DNA of 64,000 nt from Antitrichia curtipendula (lineage: Eukaryota; Streptophyta; Bryopsida; Hypnales; Leucodontaceae). Each line of letters starts with the position of its first letter. The stretch's first letter is position 1. Shown piece after piece: positions 24,723 through 37,112 of this stretch. A program made the position numbers and the translations under genes. Where the stretch lies: assembly GCA_951230915.1 (NCBI GenBank), contig OX579638.1, positions 1,072,696-1,136,695 of the forward strand, written 5' to 3'. A model generated the notes under the pieces. That model saw only the letters and a program-made list of their open reading frames with translations, did no database searches and was not told the DNA's origin.

Positions 24723-27507
24723 ATGGCCGTCAAAGTAGCCACCCCGAATGGGAAACCGCATGTTCTCATGATGACAATGTTGATGCCCTATCTACGGGAT
24801 TCCCTGGAGTCGAAGTTCATCTTGGTACCTCTGTGGGAACATAGCAACAAGGATGACTTCTTGACAAGCGTAGGAGATTCCGTTCGTGCAGTGGTCACTT
24901 CGACCGGCTCCGTTGTGGATAGAAAACTCCTGGAGAAGCTGCCGAAGGTCGAGATTATCTCGTCTTTCAGCGTCGGATTGGACAAGGTGAGGGCTATAAC
25001 TAAACTATTTCTCTCCTTTTATTGTGTATGACGCCTTTGTCCAGATCTCGACTTTGATGAATTTCTATCCAAGGAAGTGCACTTATAGACTGAAGCCTTT
25101 CCCTCACGGTCTTCAGCAATATGTCTTCGTTTAGGGATCGTAAAACTTTTTATCGCACTAGTCCGATCTAGGGAAGTTTCATGCGAAGCTTTCCAGATCC
25201 TTTTGAATTTCTTGTATTCTCAGCATAAATATCGGATTCTTCGAAGTTTTTGAGAGTCATCTCTCGAACATGACTGTCCAGAGCTTAGCGAAGAGTTATT
25301 CACGTTCTACAATGCACTCATCGTTTCACGCCCGCCTACTATTACGATTTGTGGATAATCTGGTACATGGCGAGTAATTAGCTTGTTGTTCTGCGGGCGA
25401 CATAGATTGCTGTAGGTAGTGTGAACTCATTTCTAGATGAGATTGTAAATTGCATTTGCTATGTCTGCTTAGGCACTTATATAGTTAACATGTTCATGGC
25501 CGCCTGTCGATTCGTTGTATGTTCGCGCTGACTGTTGTAGCCAATCTCGATGGAGACTCTGTATCTCGATTGCAGTGGAATTTGTAAACTGCTATTTTTT
25601 ATATAATTGAAACTCGATGTTAACTGTAGCAACACTTTCAGTTGTAAAGAAAATTTCCTGGAGGTCTCTTGTGATACTGAAATGCTTCAGAACTCTTTTT
25701 AACCATCAATTACTTTTAAATGTCGCGGGAGCTGCGTCATTTCTTGTTTCTGAAATCTTTTTCTTCTTTGGATAAATCTTATTCAAACTTCAATTGAGAT
25801 CTACGCCAAGTGCATAGTCTGCTGAAAGGATGTAATTTTTACCCAAATCGTGTCCGAATGGCTACGAATTGCGGATTTATCTTTCTGGTGAATTCTATAA
25901 GCGCTCTAAGACTGACATGTTTTCTATCTTAGTTATTGAACATTCTGATTTGACAGGTTAAATTTGAAAGAAGCTTAATCTTTTTTATAGAGTTTTTAAT
26001 GTTAATTGATGCTTCCTCAACAAACCAATCGTGTATTGTGAAACATCTGATTCATATTTCTTTTGTTTGTAGGTCGACTTAAATTATTGCAATGAAAACG
26101 GAATTGTCGTTACAAACACTCCGGAGGTCCTCACAGACGATTGTGCAGACCTTGCTTTAGCACTGTTGTTGTCAACCATGCGACAGATTTGTTCCGCTGA
26201 TCGGTATGTGCGCAAAGGTTGTTGGCCGAAACAGGGCGACTACCCTCTTTCGTACAAGGTACATATTACATCGCACAGGAATCTCTTTTTTGTATGGATT
26301 GAAGTAGGCATGAAGTCATATTGTAATTGAAACCACTTTTGATGTCGTTGCGATGAGTGCTAGATGCTTTAGGAACCCTTTTTTTATGTGCCTGAGTTTA
26401 TCCTCGCAGATGAGTGGGAAAGACCTCGGCATTGTTGGGTTGGGCCGCATTGGAAAAGCAGTTGCCAAGAGGGCAGAGGCATTTGGATGCAAGATCAAAT
26501 ATTACGCAAGATCAGTGAAGGAAGATTGCCAATACGAATACTACAATAATGTTTTGGAACTTGCCAAAAATTCAAATATGCTTGTAGTTTGCTGCGCTTT
26601 TAATAAAGGGACAGCTAAAATTATCGACCGAAGAGTGCTAGATGCTCTGGGCCCAGAGGTCAGTCTACTTCTCGCCTTCCTCTATTTCATTATTTTTTGT
26701 ATGTTGCCCTTGATAGTCACTTATGCACTTATTGGATGTTCCATTGGAATCCGCAATGTGGTATATCCGATATATTCTCTTATTCCCAATCAACCTTGGG
26801 TTTCTATTAGCAGCTGGTGTCTCGTGTATCTTACGTCTTGGATGTGCGTGATGTATATTCTGTTATCTTAAAGGGTATGTTTTTGGTTCTGGGAACTAAA
26901 TTATCTTGCTTATCCCAATACCGGCCTGCAATCTCTCGAAATGAATTGTGAAGCTCCTCCAGACTATCCCCTTACCTATTAGTCTCTGAAAAGGGCAGAG
27001 CAAGGTAGGAAGATATTATGTATACTAATGTCCTTTCCTTCTTTACGTCAGGAGAGTTTATCTGAGAGCGTCGTCGCGTCCTCACCAATGCATTGTGAAA
27101 GACACGTAGGGTCTTAGTTGTCGTATCATCTGAGCGGATTGTTTCCAAATTAGTTTGCTTGTACCGATAAGTGCAAGTCAGTCGTTGAAGTTACACATTG
27201 GCGCTAATACTCTTGCTCGTGTCGTATGCTTGAATAGGGTTTTCTTGTAAATATTTCCCGAGGAGGCGTGATTGATGAGACGGAGTTGGTGAAGGCTCTG
27301 CTAGAATGTAGGCTGGGTGGAGCAGGTTTGGACGTGTATGAAAATGAACCTCAAGTTCCTCAGGAGCTCTGGCACATGGATAATGTTGTATTGCTCCCGC
27401 ATGTGGCCAGCGCAACTTGGGAGACACGGCGGGAAATGGCTGACCTTGTGACCGGAAATTTGGAAGCACATTTTGGCGGCAAGCCTTTACTGAGTCCCAT
27501 CACCTAA
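24723..27507 (+). CDS. HPPR: Hydroxyphenylpyruvate/hydroxypyruvate reductase (HPPR/HPR2-like)
   Basis: Four exons, all joined in phase 0 with GT-AG sites: 24723-24986, 26073-26258, 26410-26658 and 27238-27507. Together they encode 322 residues, close to the ~313 usual for plant HPPR. The enzyme is a cytosolic D-isomer-specific 2-hydroxyacid dehydrogenase. It reduces 4-hydroxyphenylpyruvate to 4-hydroxyphenyllactate (tyrosine-derived phenolics such as rosmarinic acid) or hydroxypyruvate to glycerate (photorespiratory bypass), using NAD(P)H. Seen in the sequence: the substrate-side SSFSVGLD loop near residues 80-87, the nucleotide-binding GLGRIG at 160-165, and the catalytic Arg241 (ISRGG), Glu270 (ENEP) and His288 (LLPHVAS). 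The ATG at 24723 is the first in frame and is followed by the expected N-terminal strand. The stop is TAA. Nothing is missing, so it should be functional. The substrate preference cannot be told from sequence alone. Confidence 0.93.
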
Positions 27508-29949
27508 ACGACCATCATTTGCCCTTGGCTGACACGGAATTTTTGTGGAAATGGGATATTGTCACATATTTGATAAAGGATATTTTCATCACATTAGTTC
27601 GGGAGTTTGCCTAAGGTTTCCCACAGTGATGACACAAACATGGTCGTCGATGTAAAGGTGCGTGGACTTTGAACAGGTTCAGCTGGACTCATGCGTGATG
27701 ACATCTGGGTACCTAATACTCTAGAACATAGATAGAGGGCCTCTAGATTTACATTAGTCCGGATGAAGGCTTTTAATCTTAGATTTGGTGCGAAATTCTT
27801 TTGGTTCGAATGAGTAAATGCTTTTAGTGCAGTACTTGGCAACAATGTTACTTCACTATTTTGGATCTCGAATACTCTAAAGAGTATGTACAAAATTGAC
27901 TTCAAAATTAATCTCTTATTTGAGCAGACGTTTTGCAATTTCAAAACTTTATGTGAAAGTACTGTGATTTGTGTTGGGAATGTTTTTTTTCTTTTAAAAA
28001 ATTTAAATTTATTTTTTAACAAATGGAAATCCATTGCAAAAGCACCAAATACAAAGCAGCTAAGCCAGAAGGCTAGAGAAAGAAGAGAAAAAGAGCAAAG
28101 AGGACAACCTAAATAAACAAATAGGGAATAGGCCCTTGCATGCTTTAAATAAAAGTCTCCCCAACCCTAGATGCTATTATTGGGACCAAGTCTAGACGAT
28201 GTTGAATTTCAACCAAATCTTACATGTCTATTTTGGTTGACGGTGTGCTCCTTGTGGAGCCTTCAATATCATAGTTCGCTTAAAGTTAAAGAAGACATCC
28301 GTAGGTCTTTGTGGACAATGGTGGTTGACTATGCAAGTGTTCATGTGCAAAGACTTTGCTATTATGTGAGATCCAAATGAGTAAGACTGATGAGCTTCTA
28401 AGAATATTCTAAATAGTCTTAAGGTTGTAAAACTTTTTAGGTAAATTGAAAATAAAGATACATTGTGTAAGACCAAATCTGAAATGGGATCCCAAAATTG
28501 AAGTTGCTATATGGATGTGATGAAGGATTGATTGTGCATAGTTCTACACCTCATGGGCTATGGGACAAAGGGAGAGCTTGTGCATAGGGATCTTGTCAGC
28601 TATTCAAACACAAGAAATACACCTTGTATCAATACCAAGGACAATGTGCATTTGCTAGGAGTTGACAACCTACATTATATCACACTAAGTACATGAAGCT
28701 AGCTTCTTTTTGTCAAGAAGCCTTATTTCAAACTACTCTTTATGTAGGTGTAAATGAGGTTGGAAGTTGATCTGACCTCTTAGAAGATAAGGTTTTCCTT
28801 GGTAGGCATTACTTGATGAAGAGTTTCTGCCTTGTAGCAATTGAATATTCTAGTAGTAGATCATTGTTATCCCATTGCCATTTTGCGATATCAAAGGTAA
28901 GGAATTGGATAGCATCATTGAATAGAAGGTAGGAAGAATAATTTCTATCCTTCTTAATCTGTACTATATGTACTTGACGAAAAAAATCCTTTGTAAATTA
29001 CATTTCCATCTGTAGTTAGGAAGAAAGAAAGTTGTCTTGATTTGGATTTGATTGTCACCTTTGGTATTTGACATGGGAAGGAAAAGACCTAGCATTGGAG
29101 CTGTACCAAGTTGGTACTAATAATATTAACCTTCCAAATAACTTCTAGAAGTAGATCTTTATGTTGGGAAAAAATACCAATCTAGTCAACGATCTATACC
29201 TGATCAAGTTGTTCAGAGAGAAACACCACCTAGTTTGGTGGAAGCTAAGAGATAAGAAGAAATTAGTGATGACAATCCAATTCATTGAGAAGAAACAATG
29301 ATGATATATCTTCCCAAAATTTGAATTGTTTGGTATGTGAATCCCAAAAATTTCCTATTATGCGCATGCTGTTTCGTGTTAATTCTTGGGCTATGTCAAC
29401 TATAATATTGAAATTAGAGCCTAGTAGTAAAAGACCTCATTTGCATTGGATGGTAGGATGGCCTCCGTGTGTTTGGCTATACATCTCTATGTTGAAATAA
29501 TTTTATTCTTGTATTGCCATTATTTTGTAGATCATTAGCCAAGCTAGAAATGGGAACTAATAGCCCTTCTTAGGATTGAAATTTCATCCTATTAATCCTA
29601 TGTCTCAAGAATATTCTCATCTCCTAAATGCTTGATTTGATCACATATAGCACCCATTTTACTAATAGGACCATGAGGGAGACTTTAGGGTTAAGTAATT
29701 TTGGTCCACCAATTAGTTTGGGAAGGCATAAGTCATCTCAATGAATTTGTACGTGATATATATTTGGTCCTCTTCCACATATAGTCTTATAGATTGCTTT
29801 GGATAGATTAAATCTGTACTAAACCGCTCTAAATGGCTATGAAATAATATATAGAAGAGAGTAGGATAGAGTTTACCACTATTATTCTTTCTACATTCAA
29901 GAGAAAATTGTTGTGGTGTCTAATATTTGAATTTCCTAGAATTTTTTTG
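27508..29949. other. No gene recognised; probable transposon debris
   Basis: This starts with the reductase 3' untranslated region. From about 28100 the sequence looks like old decayed coding DNA but gives no recognisable domain. A TTAGGGTTAA terminus (TTAA 29691-29694) could be a solo piggyBac-like end. The neighbouring LINE fragments suggest that part of this block is the 3' portion of that LINE. Confidence 0.4.
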
Positions 29950-30300
29950 TTGTAGGAACTAGTCAATGTTAAAGGATCTTGGAGAAATACCAAATGTATA
30001 AATGAATTTGGAATGTCAATTTTTGTATAACACGGAAGAAGTTCCAAAAGACCACATCATAGGCTTTGATAAAGTTTAGCTTGAAAAAAATTAAGTTTTG
30101 ATTTGAGTCTTTAACCCATCCTATAGTTTCATATTGTAGAAGTACATTATCAAAATATATATATCTAAGGGGAAGGAAAGCTAATTGGTTTGGGTGTATA
30201 ACATCCTTGAAGAGACTTTGTAGTCTAATCTGGAGGACTTTGACTAGGATTTTGTATAAAACATTGAGGAAAGTGATAGGATGCTAGTTCGATAGATTGT
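29950..30300 (-). pseudogene. LINE reverse transcriptase fragment
   Basis: Read on the minus strand, the translation follows the N-terminal reverse transcriptase blocks of plant L1-type non-LTR retrotransposons. The blocks, in order, are PITFLNVLYKILVKVLQIRL, then IHPNQLAFLP with a DNVLLQYE block, then KLNFIKAYD. The family normally has NWRPI, then HPxQxGF, then KLDFxKAYD. The expected Trp of NWRPI is a TAG here, and the Asp of KLDF is Asn (GAC to AAC). The catalytic YADD block is not found. The frame holds for about 350 bases with no indel. It is clearly inactive. Confidence 0.7.
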
Positions 30301-30676
30301 CTAATTTAAATGTGTGGTGTTATACAAGAATCCAATTTCTAGACTACAAAAAGAGTGCTAAGCAAATTCTTGATCCGACCACCATATGAAGCTATAGATC
30401 CTTTCATAAAATATTAGGGAATTGAATGACCCCTTAGCTACCAATAACCAAAGGAACCCCATTGAAACATTATTCATGTAGGACCACAAACTGAGAAGGA
30501 TAAGAGCAATCAATTTAGGGAAGTAGCTTTGGAGATATGCCACAACCTTCTGCATGGAGGCGGAACCAATATATATGTACACACGTTAGATGGAGCTCAT
30601 GTAAGGAAGTTATATCTTTCTGATGGACTGAGTTAATCTTCAATTAGGATCCATTTTAGGCAACAAAATTCATTGG

Positions 30677-31080
30677 CCCATACTATCTCGCATCCCTGGA
30701 GGCAACTTAGGATTCATCAATATCTTTGCACCTCACGAGTTGCATCACCAAAGAATTTTATAGAAGACAATGACTCGCAAGATTTCTATATCATGCACAT
30801 AGACCATGCTGGGAGATTTCAACATGGTCAAGTATAGAAGCAAAAAGTCAAGCATTTGCAACAAATTGATGTCTACAAAAGAATGCTTACTTTTGAATGC
30901 CTTCAAGGAATCAATTCATACTTTTGACTATCCTTTGACCATCCCTAGCTTAATGTATTTATAGGACAATCTTTATAGTGATGGTGCCAGAGTCATGGCC
31001 CAAGTGAACAAGTATTACATCTTTTCAGATTTCATTGCTAGTCCACAAAAAATCCTAGTGTACCATATTCATTAGAGGTG
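30677..31080 (+). pseudogene. LINE endonuclease (APE-type) fragment, inverted relative to RT
   Basis: On the plus strand the frame reads GGNLGFINIFAPHE, then TMLGDFNMV, then DNLYSDGARVMAQVNKYY. These are the conserved blocks of the apurinic-endonuclease-like domain of L1-type LINEs (GGDFN, with the later W.N..SD.....LDR.. region). Three in-frame TAGs sit where the family usually has Trp. There is no frameshift across about 400 bases. The orientation is opposite to the reverse transcriptase fragment just to its left. Confidence 0.65.
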
Positions 31081-32033
31081 ACTATTAAAAGTCAAATCAT
31101 TGCTCAATATTTGTAGCCATAGAGTTGGTGCATATTCTTCTACGATTGAGTAGATGGATTATGTACTTGGACAATGCTGGAGTTGAAATACAAAAAATAA
31201 AGGAGAAGACACTATAGAACATCCCTTTTTTCACTAACTTCAATGTGTCACTTGATTCTATTGGTGCTACTACACACAAAAAGCCAAAAGATTCTATGCA
31301 CAAGAAGAAGCCCTTTGCTCCAAACAAATTTTTAGACTACCCAACGACAAGACTTCCCACAATCAACACAACTACAAGAACAAGTTAATTTACTTAGAAT
31401 CTAGCTGTTTGACTTTGAAACCTAGAAGCTGAAAAATAGAAAAGTTTAATTATGTGTTTGCTAGTGTTATTTGGTGATTTGTCTAACAATTGATTTTACT
31501 ACGGGAATCAAGAGACTTTTTAGAGATCCTCCATTATTGAACTCCGTGATGATCAAGGCATACTATAGCATGATAGATGGCAAAATGATAGAGCCTAGGC
31601 TTTTATGGTGTCACCACAAAATTCTTCCTCAAATTTTGAAATATGATTGGCGATAAGTACACAACGATGGTATTGTTGTTCGTTGACCCATGTTGATTAT
31701 TCTTTAAATGACATGATGTACACTTGAGATCATTGCTCTCATCATCAAATCAAGTGAAGAACCCATTTCTTTGTCTATCCTCCAAATCACCTTACCACAC
31801 TATAAAATAATTTTTCTACACAAAATGCATGTAATCTAAGGATGCATTCATATTAGAAAAACTTCTATTTGCATTGATAGCCAATTATTTTTCTAAATAA
31901 CACAAGTAGGTTGGTGCAAGTGGTATGCTTTTAACTCTGTCCAAATTGAATTGCTTCAAGAACTTTGTAGCTATGCTCTCACTAACCCTTAACACTCAAT
32001 TATTTATAGTATTTGCACAAATCTTGTAACATT
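31081..32033. other. No gene recognised
   Basis: AT-rich sequence between the LINE fragment and the piggyBac element. A few weak frames (31097-31327 minus, 31471-31656 plus) show no domain. Confidence 0.4.
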
Positions 32034-32423
32034 TTAACCCCTGAACGGCCCTTGGGGTTGGCCAATACGCAGCTGTATCTCGCGCCTACGGTTGGAGGCA
32101 ATTTGCATTGGGCACAATTTCAACAAGCATTGAAGGATCCAGCCGTTCCGATGAGAGCCAGGGATGGTGGAAACGCCATGTAAATTTCGGCTAGGTTGGA
32201 GAGTGTCGGAAGACGCAGATTTTGGGGAAGATGCGTGAAATTCGCAGGCGTCCTGTCTGCCGCGGTGACTTTATTTTTTCTCCGAAATTGCAAGAGCCTC
32301 CTTTGGGGAATCGGAACGGTGGGGCACCTAAGAGAAGTACAGGGAGTCCTCAGAAAAAAAATTGACAAATAATTCGAAGCCTTCCCTCGATTTTCGCAAC
32401 CTCACTCTCCGTATGCTGCAGAC

Positions 32424-32879
32424 TTGGGGTTGCCCGGAGGTGCGCCGGGTGACCTTGTTATACGCGCCCCGTTGGCGTCCACTGCAGCAGAAGTGTTGTG
32501 TACAAAGCTGCGAGAGCATAACAGGCTGGCAACAGGCAACAGATTATGCCTTGGCGGGAGAATAACTGCCATCCTAATGGCCAAGCTTCCTGAGTCTGGG
32601 ACATGCGTAACCGCCTACTCCCTCTGTCATGGCTGCGAATCGCCAATGTCCCTGTTCAACATTCGGAATTCAAATGTCTCCCAATTTACAAGATGCAAGT
32701 ACGTGTCATGGATAGACCTTTTGATTCATAATATCACGGCAGAAGCCAATGTCAAGGCAAGGTTCGTCTACTTCACCGAACACCTCATGAATCCAGAGCT
32801 CAAGGGCTCCGTCCTCAGAAAAAGAAGTGCTGCTCTATACCTACTTGCATGTACACTAGAAATCAAGGGACTTCACTAA
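32424..32879 (+). CDS. Possible passenger ORF in piggyBac left arm
   Basis: A 151-codon frame opposite to the transposase, in the space between the transposase stop and the left terminus. It begins at TTG, and the first ATG is near 32577. Composition is plausible (Ala/Leu/Lys-rich C-terminal helices), but no family is recognised and there is no promoter evidence. It may simply be an open stretch in GC-richer DNA. Confidence 0.22.
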   Translation: MGLPGGAPGDLVIRAPLASTAAEVLCTKLREHNRLATGNRLCLGGRITAILMAKLPESGTCVTAYSLCHGCESPMSLFNIRNSNVSQFTRCKYVSWIDLLIHNITAEANVKARFVYFTEHLMNPELKGSVLRKRSAALYLLACTLEIKGLH

Positions 32880-33187
32880 TACTTTTTTATTCAAAAATGG
32901 GTAGCCATGGGTCTCCCAACATCAAAATGGGCTAGACCCTCACGAATTTTGACTAAGTCGCTACCAAAACACTAAACCAACAACATACAAGCCGCTTACT
33001 CACTAATGCTGAAGAAACAGTCTTTGATCACAACAAGCCACCACCACTACGTTTGGGAGCCATCTGAAGTCCAAAGCCGCACGATGCCACTTCAGCCTCA
33101 ATCAACGCAAAAAACAGCCCCCGTTGCTAGCACAGACCTCAGCCTCCTCCCAAAGACATCGTCATTCATCAATGAGGCTGCTTCATG

Positions 33188-36100
33188 CTACACCGCACCT
33201 AAACCCATAGCAGCATGATAACCGTTCTGAGTGTGCACGGCTTGGAAACACAAGCCCTCGCATTGGAACATGCCTCCACACCCAGGGCACATGCGCCTCG
33301 TTCTCCTGCCACAAACCACACATTGACGACGCATGAAGCCCTCCCTGGAGCTGAAGTGCAACCCTCCACGCGCTAGGTTCCGAATGGGTCCACGGATGTG
33401 ACCTGCATTCATGCGAGGCCTGATGAGGTCTGCGGCCACTTCGTAGTGCCAGAGACTCCGGGAGTATACAGGGAGGCCCAAAGCACGACGGTCGGTGGCA
33501 TAAACGATATGTGAATTCAACAACTGTGAATCAAGAACAAACATAAAAATTCGATGCCACCATTTGTGGGAGTGCAGCTGTGTGCTGTATTCTTGGCGCT
33601 GCTGATCCACAAGGTCTACCCCACGCATCCCCGCTTGATACTGCAACAAGATTGGTGACGTTGGGAAATCCACACGCTCGCGCCCCACCCACCGTCCTGC
33701 ATAAGAGTCTTCTCCGATGGGATCACAAGCGGTGGACAATAGAAAGACAGGTTTAGCATCCATCCAACAGATGGCTGCAATATGGCGGCTCCGGTGCATC
33801 TTCAGAACAAGGTGACCACGCTCTGGCAATTGGGAGTTCGGAAAACCGGCCAAGCTACTCGGGAAACCCTTCCTGGTCTTACGACAAGTGCTAGTTGCCC
33901 AAAACCCGCGCTTCAATAGTTCCATGAAGAGGCGCGGGGAAGTGAAGAAGTTGTCGGTGATGACAACGTGACCGCGTCCTTCAAGTCCAGCTACTGCCGT
34001 GAAAACGGCATCTTCACCAACTGAATCTCCCTCCGCCCGAGCATCATCAGCGCCTAAGTAAACTATAATATTTGACACATACCTGCACTCAATCACATGC
34101 CCAACCTTAATTGAATTAGATGGACCACTATTTGACTCAAGAAGAGACGCCGTAATGGATGCTCAAGGGCTCAAAGTTGTCGAGCATGCAATGTTGCAAG
34201 GCACAAAAAGAAGAAAAAAAGGAAAAAATTTCTAAAGGGTGAATACCATACATACCTGCTCTGAGAGTTCGCAAGTGCCCACACTTTCACCCCAAATTTA
34301 ACCGGTTTTGACTTCATGTACTGCCGGATATTGCAGTAATGTCCCTTATAGGGGATCATTATCTCGTCAACGGTCAAGATCTGTTCGTTGTTGTAGAAAT
34401 CTTGAGACATCTTGGCAAACGCTTCACAGAGCCAACGCACCTTTGCTATCTTGTCATAGGCCGGGTCGGAACGATCAGTCACCACTTCTTTGTTGTTTAC
34501 AAGATGCAAGCAACGTATGATGGCTTCAAAACGTTTACGGGACATGGCTTCCGAAATCATTGGGTAGTTGTAGAATGGAAGACGATCCCAATAACACCGG
34601 ATGTGTGGGACCTCTTTCAAACCCATTAAAATCAGAATTCCAAACCATGCCAATAGCTCATCTTCAGTTATTGGTGTCCATTCCGCTCGACCATTTGTGA
34701 CAGCCGGATTCCATGCACATGGCTGTGCTGCATATCTGCATTCACACACAAAACGTGGGCCAAGATCATGAAGTCAAAATCGGTGTGATACATAAAGGTT
34801 TGCTAATCCATAAGGTCTGAACCAGCTTCATTCAACAAACAACAGTACACCCCAATAATGCAAAGTGAAATTTTTGGAGTGGATTGGCTACCCTACTACG
34901 GCTCCTATAACTACCTTACAGCCGGTAAGCAAGCCACAATGTACTCCACCCCATACAAGCTCTCATATAAGACACATTCACCTGAACAGAACCCCGTCCA
35001 TAAAGATTGACCACCCAACGTGTATTGCATAGAACTGAACCAATGACAACCCTAAACATGCATCCTAATAATGCATAGAATTGACATGAAATTGACCTGT
35101 TCGTCTCCTGGACAATGCGCTGGAGTAGCGGCGCAGGCCAATATCGCATAAAGTAATTCAATGGTCGCCTTCCAATGGCTGTCGTCGGTCCTGGCTTGGG
35201 GCCGGAGAAATTATTGGTGTTCTGGAGCAATGTTAGGGACTGGTCCTGCCACTGGTCGTCAGAGAAGACCCGTTCAAATGGCCACTCCGAGACGTCTTCA
35301 TCATAGTTGTAAAGGCCCAATTCCTTGAGTGGATCTTCTGTATAAGAATCAGAGTTGCTATCCGTTGCTGCTTTGTCAGCCAAGAAGTCCGCGTACTCCA
35401 TGATCCAATCTGGATCATCTTTGGACTCTTCTTCTCCAGCTGGCTCGGACGGTCCAGCAATGTCGCTGGCGGGGTCAACATGGTGTAGGAATAGTGTCCG
35501 TTGGGTGCATGTAAACGCTTCTTCTCCGTCCCTTGCCAAATCTCCATCCGGCAAACCCTCCACCGCGCCCTCCAACGCGGTGTCGCTTACACAAACTGAA
35601 CGAAAACCAATCCCCCCTCCGAAGTCCACTTGGAACATTGGCGTCCCTGTCACGTGGTGGAAAAATCTTGAGAGGACCACCCCACTTACTCCATTTGCAT
35701 TGCCTACCAATCCCGGGTCCAAATCCAGAATCTCACTTTGCACCGTGACTCGCAGCGTGTCTTGGAATGCGTCGCTATGAAGAACCCGGTGCTCACTTGG
35801 TGAATTCACAGGATCTCCTACGAGGGTCTGCGGAGGACTCGTTCCAGGAGTAAAACAGCGGACAAGGTCAATGACATCCTCTGTGACATCGATTTCATGA
35901 GACGGAGACAGTGGTTGCTCATCAACATCGGAAATGTCCCCTGTCTCTACGACGTTTTGTGCGTCAAAATCTTCGGCCAGGGGCCCATCCTGGTCACCAC
36001 CCTTTCCGAGAATCCGTGGCCTCAATTTCACGGGACTGTGCTGTAGCGAAAGAAGTTGGGGTGGCGCCCACCCCGCAGGTGCTAGCGCAGGCGCGCCACT

Positions 36101-36712
36101 TCCCATAGGACGTCCAATTCGGGACCCGCCCCCCTCACGGTGGCTAACAACGCTGCGCCTTCCCCTCTTTGCAGCCTCAGTTACTGGTTTGTCTTGAAGC
36201 GGGTCCTCCAAGCACCTCCTCACCCCGCCTTTGCCTCTTCGTCCTCGTGTGAGATTCCCACGGGAGGATCTTGCCAACGCCTCCCGCAGTTGCTTTCGAT
36301 TGACCACCATGTTTGGCAGGTCCCGTGACATTGGTGAAGTTTGCGGCGTCTCTCCCAGGTGGAGCACAAAGAGTCCGGACACTCTCCCATTCACTGGGGA
36401 TGTGCGTTCCCAAGTGTAGGGAGGCGTCCCCGGACAACGCGTTGGCGTTGTTGGGCAATTCTGACTGCCAAGGTGGGGCGGTTCCTCGATTGATGCTACG
36501 AGGCGCCTCCTTGGACTCAGGTGCGCAGATGACGCAGTCACTTGAAGCAATGGCGGTGGTGAGTAGCCTTGGGCTGGAGCCACTCCGTCCATGTTCTGCC
36601 TCGCGGTTATAGCATCGGCCAACGCTTCCTCTGGTGAATTTGTTCGGGTTCTCGCTCCCTCCGCTCGACGTTGCTCCGCTTGCTGCCTCGCAGCAGACCT
36701 CAAGCGAGCCAT
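33188..36712 (-). CDS. piggyBac transposase (DDE_Tnp_1_7), 996 aa, three exons
   Basis: Exons on the minus strand are 36712-35097, 34735-34256 and 34082-33188, with GT-AG introns of 361 and 173 bp. The junctions rebuild family motifs exactly: ETNRYA across intron 1 and SQSRYV across intron 2. The N-terminal ~490 residues are low-complexity, Arg- and Pro-rich and then acidic, far longer than usual. The RNase-H-like transposase domain follows. Catalytic aspartates are visible: D662 (LTVDEIMIPYKG), D742 (VVITDNFFTS), and D855/D858 (MRGVDLVDQQ). The C-terminus has a Cys/His zinc-binding domain (C953, C956, C964, C967, C973, C977, H982), which in piggyBac contacts the terminal repeats. No internal stop or frameshift is present. 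The ATG at 36712 is the first in frame after a TGA, although an upstream exon cannot be excluded. It should excise precisely and reinsert at TTAA. Confidence 0.92.
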
Positions 36713-37112
36713 CACCGTGAATTCGAGATTCGGGAAATAGCCTTTCTCTGATGATCCTATTCACGTCCTCTCCAAACCCTGTTGGATTGCTCTCTTCCCT
36801 CCGTGCCGTCCAATGCAGAATTCGCTGAACGTGTCGACGCAAGAGGTATCGCAACCACCGGTACTCTGGTGTGCCCGCAGTTCTGTAAGTGCGTGGTGGA
36901 AGTGGAAGGGAGCACAAGTGCTGGATGTTCAGAAGAGCTACAATTCGATCAGCCTGTCTCTCGGTTGCCCCTCTCGAAGTCGCCCAATTCCTGAGGATCC
37001 GCGTCTCTTCTTGTAGGGAAGCTGGCGCACAAGGAAGCGGCATCGTGACCTCGATGCAGTACGCGCCACTACCGCACTCCGAAGCCCACACAGGAGATAG
37101 CGGCACCCACAA
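36710..37112 (-). CDS. Upstream piggyBac-element ORF or first exon
   Basis: A protein-like frame in a different phase precedes the transposase start inside the same element. From an ATG near 37043 it reads as a helical, Arg- and Glu-rich polypeptide (for example ATERQADRIVALLN and DVNRIIRERLF). It continues open to 36177 in the shadow of the transposase frame. A GT at the phrase CACG|GTGATG next to the transposase ATG could be a donor joining it to a later acceptor. Alternatively it is a separate second protein of the element. No family recognised. Strand and position fit a 5' exon. Confidence 0.4.

Noticed and set aside
35355..36612. Several plus-strand ORFs opposite the piggyBac transposase
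   Set aside because: They are antisense shadows of the transposase exon, whose frame, splice sites and family motifs are well supported.
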